Positions 9,801 to 17,017 of a stretch of 64,000 nt of DNA are shown here, one piece after another (within the stretch, counting starts at the first letter, position 1; each line of letters begins with the position of its first letter). The notes under the pieces were generated by a model. The model was not told where the DNA came from. It saw nothing but the letters and a program-made list of their open reading frames with translations, and made no database searches. The position numbers were made by a program, and so were the translations under genes. Origin of the DNA: Amycolatopsis jiangsuensis (lineage in GTDB: Bacteria > Actinomycetota > Actinomycetes > Mycobacteriales > Pseudonocardiaceae); NCBI RefSeq assembly GCF_014204865.1, contig NZ_JACHMG010000001.1, positions 6,598,501-6,662,500 on the forward strand, given 5' to 3'.

Positions 9801-10563
9801 CCGCACGCAACCGCTCCGCGAACAGCTTCCGCGCAGTGCGCTCCAGCCGCGAAACCTCGCGCGCCTCCTGCCCGAACCCCTTCACCACGCGCACGCCGGT
9901 GACGGTCTCCTCCACCTGCTGCGCGACGTCGGCAGCCCGCTGCTGCGCCGACCAGGTCGCCGGGAACAGCCTCCGCCGGCTGATCCCGACCACGATCCCG
10001 ACCGCGGGCGCCACGATCAATGCGATCACCGTCAGCAGCGGCGACATCCACAGCATCGCCCCCAGCGCCAGCGCCGCGAAGATCACCGAACCCGCCGACA
10101 ACGGCACCTGCATGAGCAACCCGGTCACCAACTGCAAATCCGAAATCGCCCGCGAAACCACCTGCCCGGTACGCAAAGCGTCCTGTTTCCCGCCATCAAG
10201 CCGGGAAACCGCATTGAACACCTGGTTGCGCAGATCATGCTGGACGTCCAGGGCGAGCCGGCCGCCCACGTACCGGCGCATAAACGCCGAACCGAACGCC
10301 ACCACCTGCAACGCCACCAGCGCGACCGCGATCCCGCTCAGCTGCGAGGTGTGCCCGGCCACCGCGCCGTCCACCGCCGACCGCACCAGCAGCGGACTCG
10401 CCGCCTGCACCCCGACACTCAGGACCGCCGCCGCCATGGCCAGCACGACGACACCGCGGTGCTCCCAGCAGGCGGCGGAAAGACGGCGCACCCAGCCGGC
10501 CGGCCGGGGTGCCGTCCCGGAGACTGGACGGTCTTGACGCGCAGGCGCCTCGGTGGTGCTCAC
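6808..10563 (-). CDS. Fused ABC exporter (TMD-NBD-TMD-NBD), asymmetric ATPase sites
   Basis: This 1251-residue polypeptide holds two complete half-transporters, so one chain makes a whole type IV exporter of the MsbA/TM287-288 class in the cytoplasmic membrane. Half one (about 20-590): a six-helix TMD, Walker A GTAGSGKST, signature LSGGQRQ, Walker B VLILDDATSAID. A Gly/Pro/acidic linker follows (about 590-690). Half two (about 690-1251): second TMD, Walker A GATGAGKST, signature LSAGQRQ, Walker B VLLLDEATAALD. NBD1 has Asp where the catalytic Glu follows Walker B, while NBD2 keeps Glu; this gives one degenerate and one competent site as in heterodimeric exporters. It begins at GTG. The substrate may be a lipid or drug. 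Mycobacteria carry comparable halves as two adjacent genes. Confidence 0.93.
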   Translation of the reverse strand: MSTTEAPARQDRPVSGTAPRPAGWVRRLSAACWEHRGVVVLAMAAAVLSVGVQAASPLLVRSAVDGAVAGHTSQLSGIAVALVALQVVAFGSAFMRRYVGGRLALDVQHDLRNQVFNAVSRLDGGKQDALRTGQVVSRAISDLQLVTGLLMQVPLSAGSVIFAALALGAMLWMSPLLTVIALIVAPAVGIVVGISRRRLFPATWSAQQRAADVAQQVEETVTGVRVVKGFGQEAREVSRLERTARKLFAERLRAAKLSALPTATTSALPAAGQVAVLAIGGVLALGGQISLGTFLAFATYLATLIGPARLLSGLVVQAQLTRAGAERVYELIDAQPEVADSPDAQPLPEGPLGVELSEVRFGYTRSEPVLDGLTLAARPGETLALVGTAGSGKSTISLLLPRFYDVHEGSVRVGGADVREVPLKQLRQAIGVVFEEAFLFSSSIRDNIAYGRPDASDEEVFAAARAAEADGFIRALPEGYATEVGERGLTLSGGQRQRLGLARALLTDPRVLILDDATSAIDTVTEAAIHETLRAVTAQRTTLLVAHRRSTLQLADRIAVLDQGRVVDVGTEDELLARCPLFRELVAGPGDDAEKPHRHRVLEPGADGRTSALWPDSGDRDEVDALAEAAQTRGGTPGGGSGFAGGGADVPPTPELLEGVRKLPPAVDRPRLSEVDVTAPDPGFRLSRLLRPVRWPLIGVIALVAGDALATLALPALYQRGVDHGVLPGAVSVVWTLAAVGALVVAVDWFLVRGQTRLTARVGETVLYSLRVRSYAHLQRLGLDYYERELSGKIMTRMTTDVDALSTFLQTGLATAVVSALTLVGITVALLVTDVTLAGYALAMLPLLLVATLVFRRLASRAYTEAREKVSVVNADLQENVSGLRVAQAYTREERSAAAFASRSDEYRRSRLRAQRYIATYFPLVTLLSDLATTTVLVVGANRVAAGTLAAGVLLGFLLYLQQFFSPIQQLSSVFDGYQQARVGLSRIGDLLRTPTSVPPAERPVALPEHLSGEVRFKDVGFSYAGAGTPALENLSLDVSPGETVALVGATGAGKSTAVKLVARYYDSTDGAVLIDGVDVREYDLPGLRARMGVVPQEAHLFSGTVADNVRYGRPEATDAEVETAVRAVGALDGVAALPAGFHQPVGERGRSLSAGQRQLVALARAELVDPDVLLLDEATAALDPATEATVLQATERLSRRRTTFVVAHRLATAAKADRIVVLDHGHIAEQGTHEELLTADGHYARLWALG

Positions 10564-11223
10564 GTCATCAATCTAGGGACGAGGTCCGACAATTTATTCC
10601 CGAGCCGAAGCAGCCGCGGGCACCTTCACCCCCGCCGACCATGCGATCCGCCCCGCACACGGCCGGCCGGACGAGCGACGTTCATCACGTCCGCCGCGCT
10701 CCCTGCAAGATCAACCACCGGCGCGTACCCGGCCTGACGACGGGTTTTGTGCCAGCTGAGGGAGAAGACCACCGGACGGGGAGTGGGTGAATGACCAACC
10801 GCGGCCCCCGGATCCGGCCCCCGGGGAGGCGCGGCGCCACGTTATTACCTAAGCTGGAACACGGCGGCCCGCTCCCAGTGACCCCCAGGCTGGTTGAGCG
10901 GGTCGCCCCTTCTTGTCCTCCCCTGTTCGCGCTGTGCGCTTCCCGGTGAGTCGGGGCGAGTGCCGGCCCGGGGGCCGAGCCCCCGGAGCCCGGCGGTGCG
11001 GGAGGTGGCGGTACCAGCGTGGGGGCGTAGCGGAACGAAGCGGGGCCGGTGAGCGGGGCGGGGCCGGTCAGCGGGGTGGAGCCGGTCATCTCGGGGCCGG
11101 TGAACGAAGCGGGCCGGGTGAGCGGGGCGGGGCCGGAAGCTGAGCGCAGCTGGGCGGTCCTTCAACTATTCGCCGGAAACGACGGGCCTCGCGCTGTCAT
11201 GCGAGGGAGTCCGCCGCGAAAAT
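10564..11223. other. Long intergenic region, GC-rich, no convincing gene
   Basis: About 660 bp between the start of the ABC exporter and the terminator of ald. Several frames stay open on both strands but all have repetitive Arg/Gly/Pro/Ala translations and no ribosome-binding site. The right third carries the G-rich imperfect repeats annotated separately. The left 50 bp must hold the ABC exporter promoter; I cannot place its -35 and -10 confidently. Confidence 0.5.
11036..11143. repeat. G-rich imperfect tandem repeats
   Basis: Six or so imperfect copies of a 15-19 bp unit around GGGGCCGGTSARCG (for example at 11042, 11059 and 11095) run through this stretch. Runs of four Gs recur at short intervals, so the plus strand could form G-quadruplexes. 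Indels between units break every reading frame, which argues against a coding origin. Confidence 0.7.
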
Positions 11224-11259
11224 CGCGAGGGGCCACTGCGTGTGCAGTGGCCCCTCGCG
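11224..11259. terminator. Perfect 16-bp hairpin terminator of ald
   Basis: CGCGAGGGGCCACTGC (11224-11239) pairs perfectly with GCAGTGGCCCCTCGCG (11244-11259) across a GTGT loop. It lies 19 bp beyond the ald stop codon on the minus strand. Confidence 0.85.
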
Positions 11260-11278
11260 TCGCCGGGTGGTTCGGGAG

Positions 11279-12394
11279 TCAGGACAGGACGGTCTCCACC
11301 GCGGTGTGCGGGAGGCCGTGTGCGGTGGCGACCGGTGCGTTGGTCAGGGCGCCGCGGTGGGTGTTCAGGCCCAGGGCCAGCGCGGGGTCCGCGGAAAGGG
11401 CGGCCTGCCAGCCGTGGTCGGCGAGTTGCACGGCGTAGGGCAGGGTCACGTTCGTGAGGCCGTAGGTCGAGGTCCGGGGGACCGCGCCGGGCATGTTCGC
11501 GACGCAGTAGAAGACCGAGTCGTGCACGCGGTAGGTCGGTTCGTCGTGCGTGGTCGGGCGGGAGTCCGCGAAGCAACCGCCCTGGTCGATCGCGATGTCC
11601 ACCAAGACGCTGCCCGGCTTCATGCGCGACACCAGATCGTTCGACACCAGTTTCGGCGCCTTCGCGCCCGGCACCAGCACCGCGCCCACGACCAGGTCGG
11701 CCTCCAGCACCGCTTCCTCGACCGACAGCCGGTTCGAGGTCACCGTGCGGATCCGGCCGCCGAAGTCGTTGTCGATCTGCCGGAGCCGGTCGACGTTGGT
11801 GTCCAGGATCTCTACGTCCGAGCCCAGGCCCAGCGCCACCCGCGCCGCGTTGAGGCCGGCCACGCCGCCGCCGATCACCACGACCCGCGCCGGATGCACA
11901 CCCGGGATGCCGCCGGGCAGCACGCCCCGGCCGCCGCTCGGCTTCATCAGCGAGAACGCGCCCACCTGCGGCGCCAGTCGTCCCGCCACCTCCGACATCG
12001 GGGCCAGCAGCGGCAGCGCGCCGTTCGGCTTCTGCACGGTCTCGTACGCGATACCGGTCGTCCCGGCGGCCAGCAGCGCGTCGGTCAACGGCCGGTCCGC
12101 GGCGATGTGCAGGTAGGTGAACAGCACGAGGTCCTCACGCAGCCGCGGGTACTCCTCGGCGATCGGCTCCTTCACCTTCAGCACGAGCTCGCCCTCGGCC
12201 CACGTCTCCTCGGCCGTGGACAGCACCTTCGCCCCAGCCGCGACGTACTCCTCGTCGGTGATCGACGAACCGGAGCCCGCCCCGGTCTCGATGAACACGT
12301 CGTGCCCGCGGCCGACCAGCTCGTGCACGCCTGCCGGGGTCAGTGCGACCCGGTACTCGTGCCTCTTGATCTCACGGGGAACGGCGATGCGCAC
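11279..12394 (-). CDS. ald: Alanine dehydrogenase
   Basis: NAD-dependent alanine dehydrogenase, which interconverts L-alanine with pyruvate and ammonia. I place the start at GTG 12394, giving VRIAVPREIKRHEYRVALTP with an AGGAGG box 6-7 bases upstream and 371 residues, exactly the family length. The frame is open further upstream, but that extension has no family-like sequence. Visible features are the substrate-binding region with KVKEP (Lys about 74), TYLHIAAD with the catalytic His (about 95), and the Rossmann motif VVVIGGGVAGLNAARVALGL (about 170-190). It is a single gene between a perfect terminator and a divergent quinone oxidoreductase. Induction by alanine or an Lrp-type regulator is common in relatives but not evident here. 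Confidence 0.95.
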   Translation of the reverse strand: MRIAVPREIKRHEYRVALTPAGVHELVGRGHDVFIETGAGSGSSITDEEYVAAGAKVLSTAEETWAEGELVLKVKEPIAEEYPRLREDLVLFTYLHIAADRPLTDALLAAGTTGIAYETVQKPNGALPLLAPMSEVAGRLAPQVGAFSLMKPSGGRGVLPGGIPGVHPARVVVIGGGVAGLNAARVALGLGSDVEILDTNVDRLRQIDNDFGGRIRTVTSNRLSVEEAVLEADLVVGAVLVPGAKAPKLVSNDLVSRMKPGSVLVDIAIDQGGCFADSRPTTHDEPTYRVHDSVFYCVANMPGAVPRTSTYGLTNVTLPYAVQLADHGWQAALSADPALALGLNTHRGALTNAPVATAHGLPHTAVETVLS

Positions 12395-12516
12395 GGCGGC
12401 CTCCTGGCGATGTGTTGGGGGGTGCTGCCACTCACGGTGATGCACCCGGACAGCGGTGTCATCGTGTTCCCGGGACAGTTTTTCCCGCATTTCGTAGTGC
12501 TGTCGAAACAAGGTAC

Positions 12517-12547
12517 TTGACCTCGACCACGCTCGAGGTAGTGAGCT
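12517..12547 (+). promoter_or_regulatory. MerR-family/SoxR-box-like promoter of the quinone oxidoreductase
   Basis: The 20-base element ACCTCGACCACGCTCGAGGT (12520-12539) has perfect 7-bp arms (ACCTCGA and TCGAGGT). It sits right behind a TTGACC -35 (12517-12522). A TGAGCT -10 candidate at 12542-12547 gives 19-bp spacing, the overlong spacing typical of MerR-family activated promoters. The outer pentamers ACCTC and GAGGT match the SoxR box. The start codon follows at 12581. Confidence 0.55.
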
Positions 12548-12580
12548 GTGCCGCGGCGGAGACGAGCTGGAAGGGCGTAC

Positions 12581-13522
12581 ATGCGGGCGGTGTGGCTGGA
12601 AGAGTTCGGCGGACCCGGGGTGCTGGTCGCGGGGGAGGCTCCCGATCCGGTACCCGGCCAGGGGCAGGTACTGGTCGAGGTGGCCTTCGCGAACATCACG
12701 TTCATCGAGACGCAGTTCCGCGCGTCCGGTGGCGGCCCGTTCGCGGCGGAGCTGCCGATGGTCCCCGGCAACGGCGTCGGCGGCGTGATCAGCCGGGCCG
12801 GCGCGGGAGTGGATCCGGCGCTGGTCGGACGGCGGGTGGTCACGTCCACCGGCGGCCGTGGCGGGTACGCGCAGCGGGTGGTGGTCGACTCGGAGCTGGT
12901 GTTCCCGGTACCCGACGCGCTCGGTCTCGACGTGGCGGTGGCGCTGCTCGCCGACGGCCGGACCGCGACCGGGCTCGTCCACGCGACCGCCGTGGCACCG
13001 GGGGAACGAGTGCTGGTCGAGGCCGCCGCGGGTGGTGTCGGCGGCCTGCTGGTGCAGCTGGCGAAGACGGCGGGCGCCGAGGTGGTGGCCGCGGCCGGTG
13101 GCCAGGAGAAGGCCGCGCACGCCAGGGACCTGGGCGCCGACCTGGCGGTCGACTACACCGACCCCGCCTGGCCGGAAGCGGCGGGCCCGGTCGACGTGGT
13201 GTTCGACGGAGTGGGCGGCCGGGTCGGCACGGCCGCCTTCACCCTGCTCCGCCCCGGCGGCCGGATGGCGATCCACGGCCTCTCGAGCGGTTCGTGGGCG
13301 GAAGTGTCCGAAGAGGACGCTCGCGCCCGCGGCATCACACTGATCCGTTCCCTCGGCGACGCGGCGGCGATGCGCGGCTTCACCGAGGCAGCACTGGAGG
13401 CAGGCGCCGCGGGCACGCTCACCCCGGTGATCGGCCAGCGCTTTCCGCTGGAGCGCGCGGCCGACGCACACGCGGCCATCGAATCCCGTGGCACGATCGG
13501 GAAAACGCTGCTGATCGCGTGA
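12581..13522 (+). CDS. Zinc-less NADPH:quinone oxidoreductase (MDR superfamily)
   Basis: This 313-residue protein starts at ATG 12581, preceded by GGAAGGG, with MRAVWLEEFGGPGVLVAGEAP, the standard opening of QOR-type medium-chain reductases. The catalytic domain lacks the Cys/His zinc ligands. The nucleotide-binding domain has VLVEAAAGGVGGLLVQLAKT (about 148-167; AAxGGVG motif), then GADLAVDYTDPAW and VVFDGVGG. It should reduce quinones or other enones with NADPH in the cytosol. It begins right behind a SoxR-box-like promoter, which suits a redox-stress role, and its stop overlaps the GTG of the PPOX-fold gene (13519), so the two are co-translated. Substrate assignment beyond the family would be a guess. 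Confidence 0.88.
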   Translation: MRAVWLEEFGGPGVLVAGEAPDPVPGQGQVLVEVAFANITFIETQFRASGGGPFAAELPMVPGNGVGGVISRAGAGVDPALVGRRVVTSTGGRGGYAQRVVVDSELVFPVPDALGLDVAVALLADGRTATGLVHATAVAPGERVLVEAAAGGVGGLLVQLAKTAGAEVVAAAGGQEKAAHARDLGADLAVDYTDPAWPEAAGPVDVVFDGVGGRVGTAAFTLLRPGGRMAIHGLSSGSWAEVSEEDARARGITLIRSLGDAAAMRGFTEAALEAGAAGTLTPVIGQRFPLERAADAHAAIESRGTIGKTLLIA

Positions 13523-13962
13523 GCGCATTCGACGTCGACGAGTTCCTCGCGCAGCCCCGCACCGCACGCGTGGCGACGAACGGCCCGACCGTGCGTCCCA
13601 CCTGGTACCTCTGGGAGGACGGGGCGTTCTGGATCCTCAGTGGACCGTGGTCGCGGCTGCCCGGGCGAATCCGGGCTTCGCCGCGGCTCGCCCTCACCGT
13701 GGACGTCTGCGACCTGGCGACCGGGCTGGTCCGCCAGGTCGTGGCGAGCGGCGTCGCGCGGATCCTGCCGTTCGACGTGCCTCGGGGCCGGCGGAAGCTC
13801 ACGCGCTACCTGGGCGAGGACGAATCCCGGTGGGACGCGAGGTTCCGGCACTGCCTGTACGAGGACTGCGACGCCGTGTGGATCCGGCTGGAGCCGGCCA
13901 GGATGCGCGCGGGCGACCTGAGTTACCGGGTCAGCTCCAGCGGAGCGCGACCAGCTGGGTGA
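13519..13962 (+). CDS. Pyridoxamine 5'-phosphate oxidase-fold (split-barrel flavin/F420) protein
   Basis: This 147-residue protein is co-translated with the upstream reductase through a GTGA overlap. The sequence VDEFLAQPRTARVATNGPTVRPTWYLWEDGAFWILSG (about residues 5-41, written here only as a region) is the classic first half of the PNPOx-like split barrel. The signature elements are RTARVAT, PTWYLWEDG and the later RKLTRYLGED. It should bind FMN or the deazaflavin F420. Actinobacteria have many members reducing unsaturated ketones, quinones or biliverdin with F420H2, which would match its operon partner. Its last 32 bp overlap the 3' end of the convergent pucR-type gene. Confidence 0.8.
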   Translation: MSAFDVDEFLAQPRTARVATNGPTVRPTWYLWEDGAFWILSGPWSRLPGRIRASPRLALTVDVCDLATGLVRQVVASGVARILPFDVPRGRRKLTRYLGEDESRWDARFRHCLYEDCDAVWIRLEPARMRAGDLSYRVSSSGARPAG

Positions 13963-15499
13963 GCAGCGCCAGCCGCACATCCGGGTCGTCGAGGTCGAGC
14001 GGGACCTGGTCGAGGAGCCGTTTCATCCGGTACCGCAACGTGTTCGGGTGGATGCGCAGCTGTTCGGCTGCCGTTCGCGGGTCGCCCGGATGGCGAAGCC
14101 ATTCGTAGAGCGTGTCCACGTAGCCGGTCTTGCCTGCCTCGTCGTGTTCGCGCAGTACCCGGAGCGGGCCGAGCTCGGCGACGTGCGCAGCGACCGCCCC
14201 GGTCGCGGCCCGGTGCAGGACCAACGCGGTCCACGCCTCGTCGTAGGCCACGACACGGCCTTCCACCAAGCCGGCCCGCAGCAGCCCGAGCGCTTCGTCG
14301 GCCTGGGTGCGGGAGGTGGCCAGCGCGGCGATGGTTTCCGGTGTGCCGGCTGCCGCGCGCGGCACCCCACCGCGCCGGGAGACCGACTGCGTCATCAGGG
14401 CCTCGCGCAACTCGTCCCAGCCACCGGGGCCGGCGCGGTCGGGGACCACGGCATATAGCAATCCGCCGAGTTCCGTCGCCACCGGACGGCGGCCGACTCC
14501 CTGGGAAATCCGCTCCAGCAAGGCCAGCCGGAGCCCCTCGGCGTCCCGGCCGTCGCCCCCGGTCACCTCGATGACCACGACCCGGTGCGGTTCGTCGGAC
14601 AGGTCCAGCTCGGCGACCGCGCGCCGCGGCGCCGCCCGGCCTTCCAGCACGCCGCGCAGCAGCTCGGCCGACGCCCGTCGCTGCGCGTCCGTGTGTGCCC
14701 GCCGCCGCAGCAGGTGCAGGGCGACCACCGGGGCGGAGTCCGCGAACGCCGCCGCGCGTTCCTCCGGCACCGGGCCGGTCACCACCGCCCACATCGAGCC
14801 CAGCAGCTCGCCGCCCATCCGGATCGGCACGATCAGCCGCGGCAGCGTGCCGTCCCGCTGGGCGGGCACGAAGATCGTCTGCCGTCCGCGGGACAGCTCG
14901 CGAAACACCCCGCGGGAGCGGAACCGGGCGAGCACGTCGTCCGGGATGCGCCGGCCCATGATGGTCGCCACCCGGGCCGGGTCGGTGAGGTCCTGGCGGG
15001 CGGAGTAGGCGAGCACGCGGGAGTTGGTGTCCTCGATGGTCACCGGGGCGTCCACCACCGAGGCGACCGCGTCGGCGAGCCGGAACAGGTCACCGGAACC
15101 GGGATCGCCGCCCTCCTCGAGTGATTCGGACTCGTCGGCCAGCGCGTCGAGAACCGTCCGCAGCAGCCACACCAGCTGCGCCCACGAAGTCGCCGCGTGC
15201 ACCTGGATCAGCGCGATCCCGGCCTTCTGCGCGGCCCGCCGCACCGAGGGTTTCGCGGCCAGCGGTGGCTTCAGCAGCACCGCCGCCGCCCCCTGTCCGG
15301 CACTCACCCGGACGAGTGCTCCCGCGTCGGCCGGCTCCGCGGTGGCCACCCCCAGCACCAGGTCCCCGGCCGCGATCCCGGACGGGGCACCCGGTTCGGC
15401 GATGACGACGTCGCCGACCGCCGGGCAGTCCTCCGGCAGCTGCAGCGCGTGCAGCAACGTGGGCCCGACCCGGTCCACCACGCTGCGCACCGAGACCAC
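13931..15499 (-). CDS. PucR-family transcriptional regulator (CdaR/GGDEF-like plus HTH_30)
   Basis: About 522 residues if started at GTG 15499, which has GGAGG five bases upstream. GTG 15505 overlaps that box, and ATG 15607 would add an uncharacteristic Arg-rich leader. Order: N-terminal purine-catabolism-regulator-like domain (about 1-120), a central GAF/GGDEF-like region (about 170-420), and the C-terminal HTH_30 with DPRTAAEQLRIHPNTLRYRM (about 490-509), the family DNA-binding element. Such proteins usually activate nearby catabolic or amino-acid genes. It is divergent from metY with about 210 bp between, so a role in the met operon or autoregulation is possible. The 3' end overlaps the convergent PPOX gene by 32 bp. 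Confidence 0.85.
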   Translation of the reverse strand: MVSVRSVVDRVGPTLLHALQLPEDCPAVGDVVIAEPGAPSGIAAGDLVLGVATAEPADAGALVRVSAGQGAAAVLLKPPLAAKPSVRRAAQKAGIALIQVHAATSWAQLVWLLRTVLDALADESESLEEGGDPGSGDLFRLADAVASVVDAPVTIEDTNSRVLAYSARQDLTDPARVATIMGRRIPDDVLARFRSRGVFRELSRGRQTIFVPAQRDGTLPRLIVPIRMGGELLGSMWAVVTGPVPEERAAAFADSAPVVALHLLRRRAHTDAQRRASAELLRGVLEGRAAPRRAVAELDLSDEPHRVVVIEVTGGDGRDAEGLRLALLERISQGVGRRPVATELGGLLYAVVPDRAGPGGWDELREALMTQSVSRRGGVPRAAAGTPETIAALATSRTQADEALGLLRAGLVEGRVVAYDEAWTALVLHRAATGAVAAHVAELGPLRVLREHDEAGKTGYVDTLYEWLRHPGDPRTAAEQLRIHPNTLRYRMKRLLDQVPLDLDDPDVRLALLTQLVALRWS

Positions 15500-15709
15500 T
15501 GCCACCTCCGTTCGGCGCCGTCCTCCCCGGAACGGTAGAAGACCACGGCGGTTCCGCCACTCGCGGGCGCGCGGCGCCTGTGTCATCCGGTGGAGTAATT
15601 CTCCCATCTGCTGGGAACACTTGGGGTGGTTGCCGGGGCGCCGTTAGCGTCGCCGACACAGCCGTTCCCGCCGTTTTCAGCCGATTCCATTGACCCGCAA
15701 GGAGAAACG

Positions 15710-17017
15710 ATGCCGGAAGAAACCTCGGCCTGGTCGTTCGAGACCAAGCAGATTCACGCGGGGGCGGCGCCGGACCCGGCCACCGGCGCCAGGGCGACAC
15801 CGATCTACCAGACCACCTCCTACGTCTTCCGCGACACCCAGCACGGGGCCGACCTGTTCAGCCTCGCCGAGCCGGGCAACATCTACACCCGCATCAACAA
15901 CCCGACCCAGGACGTGCTGGAGCAGCGGGTCGCCGCGCTCGAAGGCGGGGTCGCGGCACTCGCGTTCGCCTCCGGTTCGGCGGCCACCACGGCGGCGATC
16001 CTGAACCTCGCCGGTGCCGGCGACCACTTCGTGTCCAGCCCCTCGCTCTACGGCGGCACCTACAACCTGTTCCACTACACGCTGCCGAAGCTCGGCGTCG
16101 AGGTCACCTTCGTCGACGACCAGGACGACGCCGAGCAGTGGCGGGCCGCGGTCCGGCCGAACACCAAGCTGTTCTTCGCCGAGACGCTGGCCAACCCCGG
16201 CGGCAACGTGCTCGACATCCGCAAGGTCGCCGACGTGGCCCACGATGCCGGCGTGCCGCTGATCGTGGACAACACCGTGCCGACGCCCTACCTCGTGCGC
16301 CCGATCGAGCACGGTGCCGACGTGGTCGTGCACTCGGCCACGAAGTACCTCGGTGGCCACGGCACCACCGTCGCCGGTCTGCTGGTCGACGGCGGCACCT
16401 TCGACTTCGGGAAGGACCCGTCCCGCTTCCCCGGTTTCAGCGAGCCCGACCCGAGCTACCATGGTCTCAAGTACTGGGAAGCGCTCGGTGCGGGCGCGTA
16501 CGTGGCGAAAGCGCGGGTGCAGATCCTGCGTGACACCGGCGCGGCGATCGCTCCGCTGAACAGCTTCCTCATCCTGCAGGGGATCGAGACGCTGTCGCTG
16601 CGGCTGGAGCGGCACGTGAGCAACGCACAGGCGCTCGCCGAGTGGCTGGAGCAGCGAGACGAGGTGGAGAAGGTCTACTACGCCGGCCTGCCCTCCAGCC
16701 CGTTCCACGCCGCGGCGCAGAAGTACCTGCCGCGCGGCGCGGGCGCGGTGCTGTCGTTCGACCTGCGCGGTGGCACCGAGGCGGGCCGCAAGTTCGTGGA
16801 CGGCACCGAGCTGCACAGCCAGCTGGTCAACATCGGTGACGTGCGCAGCCTCATCGTGCACCCGGCCTCCACCACGCACAGCCAGCTCAGCGAATCCGAG
16901 CAGCTGGCCGCCGGGGTCACCCCGGGACTCGTACGGCTGTCGGTCGGGCTGGAGGGGCTCGAGGACCTCAAGGCCGACCTGGAGGCGGGCTTCCGGGCCG
17001 CCAAGGCGGAACTGTGA
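15710..17017 (+). CDS. metY: O-acetylhomoserine sulfhydrylase (bifunctional with cysteine synthase activity)
   Basis: This 435-residue PLP enzyme condenses O-acetylhomoserine with sulfide to homocysteine. The start is ATG 15710 with GGAG nearby; the frame is open upstream but shows no family sequence. It opens [20 protein letters not shown], then [10 protein letters not shown], and the PLP-contact region [17 protein letters not shown]. The PLP lysine is in [19 protein letters not shown] (about residue 212), and the C-terminal half carries [14 protein letters not shown], as in the Cys/Met metabolism family. Its stop overlaps the GTG of metX by four bases, giving a complete direct-sulfhydrylation route to homocysteine from homoserine. 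I looked for a SAM-II or SAM-IV aptamer in the 210-bp leader and found none. Confidence 0.94.
   Translation: MPEETSAWSFETKQIHAGAAPDPATGARATPIYQTTSYVFRDTQHGADLFSLAEPGNIYTRINNPTQDVLEQRVAALEGGVAALAFASGSAATTAAILNLAGAGDHFVSSPSLYGGTYNLFHYTLPKLGVEVTFVDDQDDAEQWRAAVRPNTKLFFAETLANPGGNVLDIRKVADVAHDAGVPLIVDNTVPTPYLVRPIEHGADVVVHSATKYLGGHGTTVAGLLVDGGTFDFGKDPSRFPGFSEPDPSYHGLKYWEALGAGAYVAKARVQILRDTGAAIAPLNSFLILQGIETLSLRLERHVSNAQALAEWLEQRDEVEKVYYAGLPSSPFHAAAQKYLPRGAGAVLSFDLRGGTEAGRKFVDGTELHSQLVNIGDVRSLIVHPASTTHSQLSESEQLAAGVTPGLVRLSVGLEGLEDLKADLEAGFRAAKAEL

Noticed and set aside
8227..10737. Long plus-strand open frame opposite the ABC exporter
   Set aside because: Antisense shadow with Arg/Gln/His-rich composition; the minus strand carries all ABC motifs.
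11036..11143. CRISPR array
   Set aside because: Repeats are short, imperfect and without unique spacers; no cas genes in the window.
12395..13567. N-terminal extension of alanine dehydrogenase to 762 residues
   Set aside because: The extension is antisense to the quinone reductase; GTG 12394 with AGGAGG gives the exact family length of 371.
15500..15709. SAM riboswitch before metY
   Set aside because: I looked for the conserved SAM-II and SAM-IV core elements and could not find them by eye.
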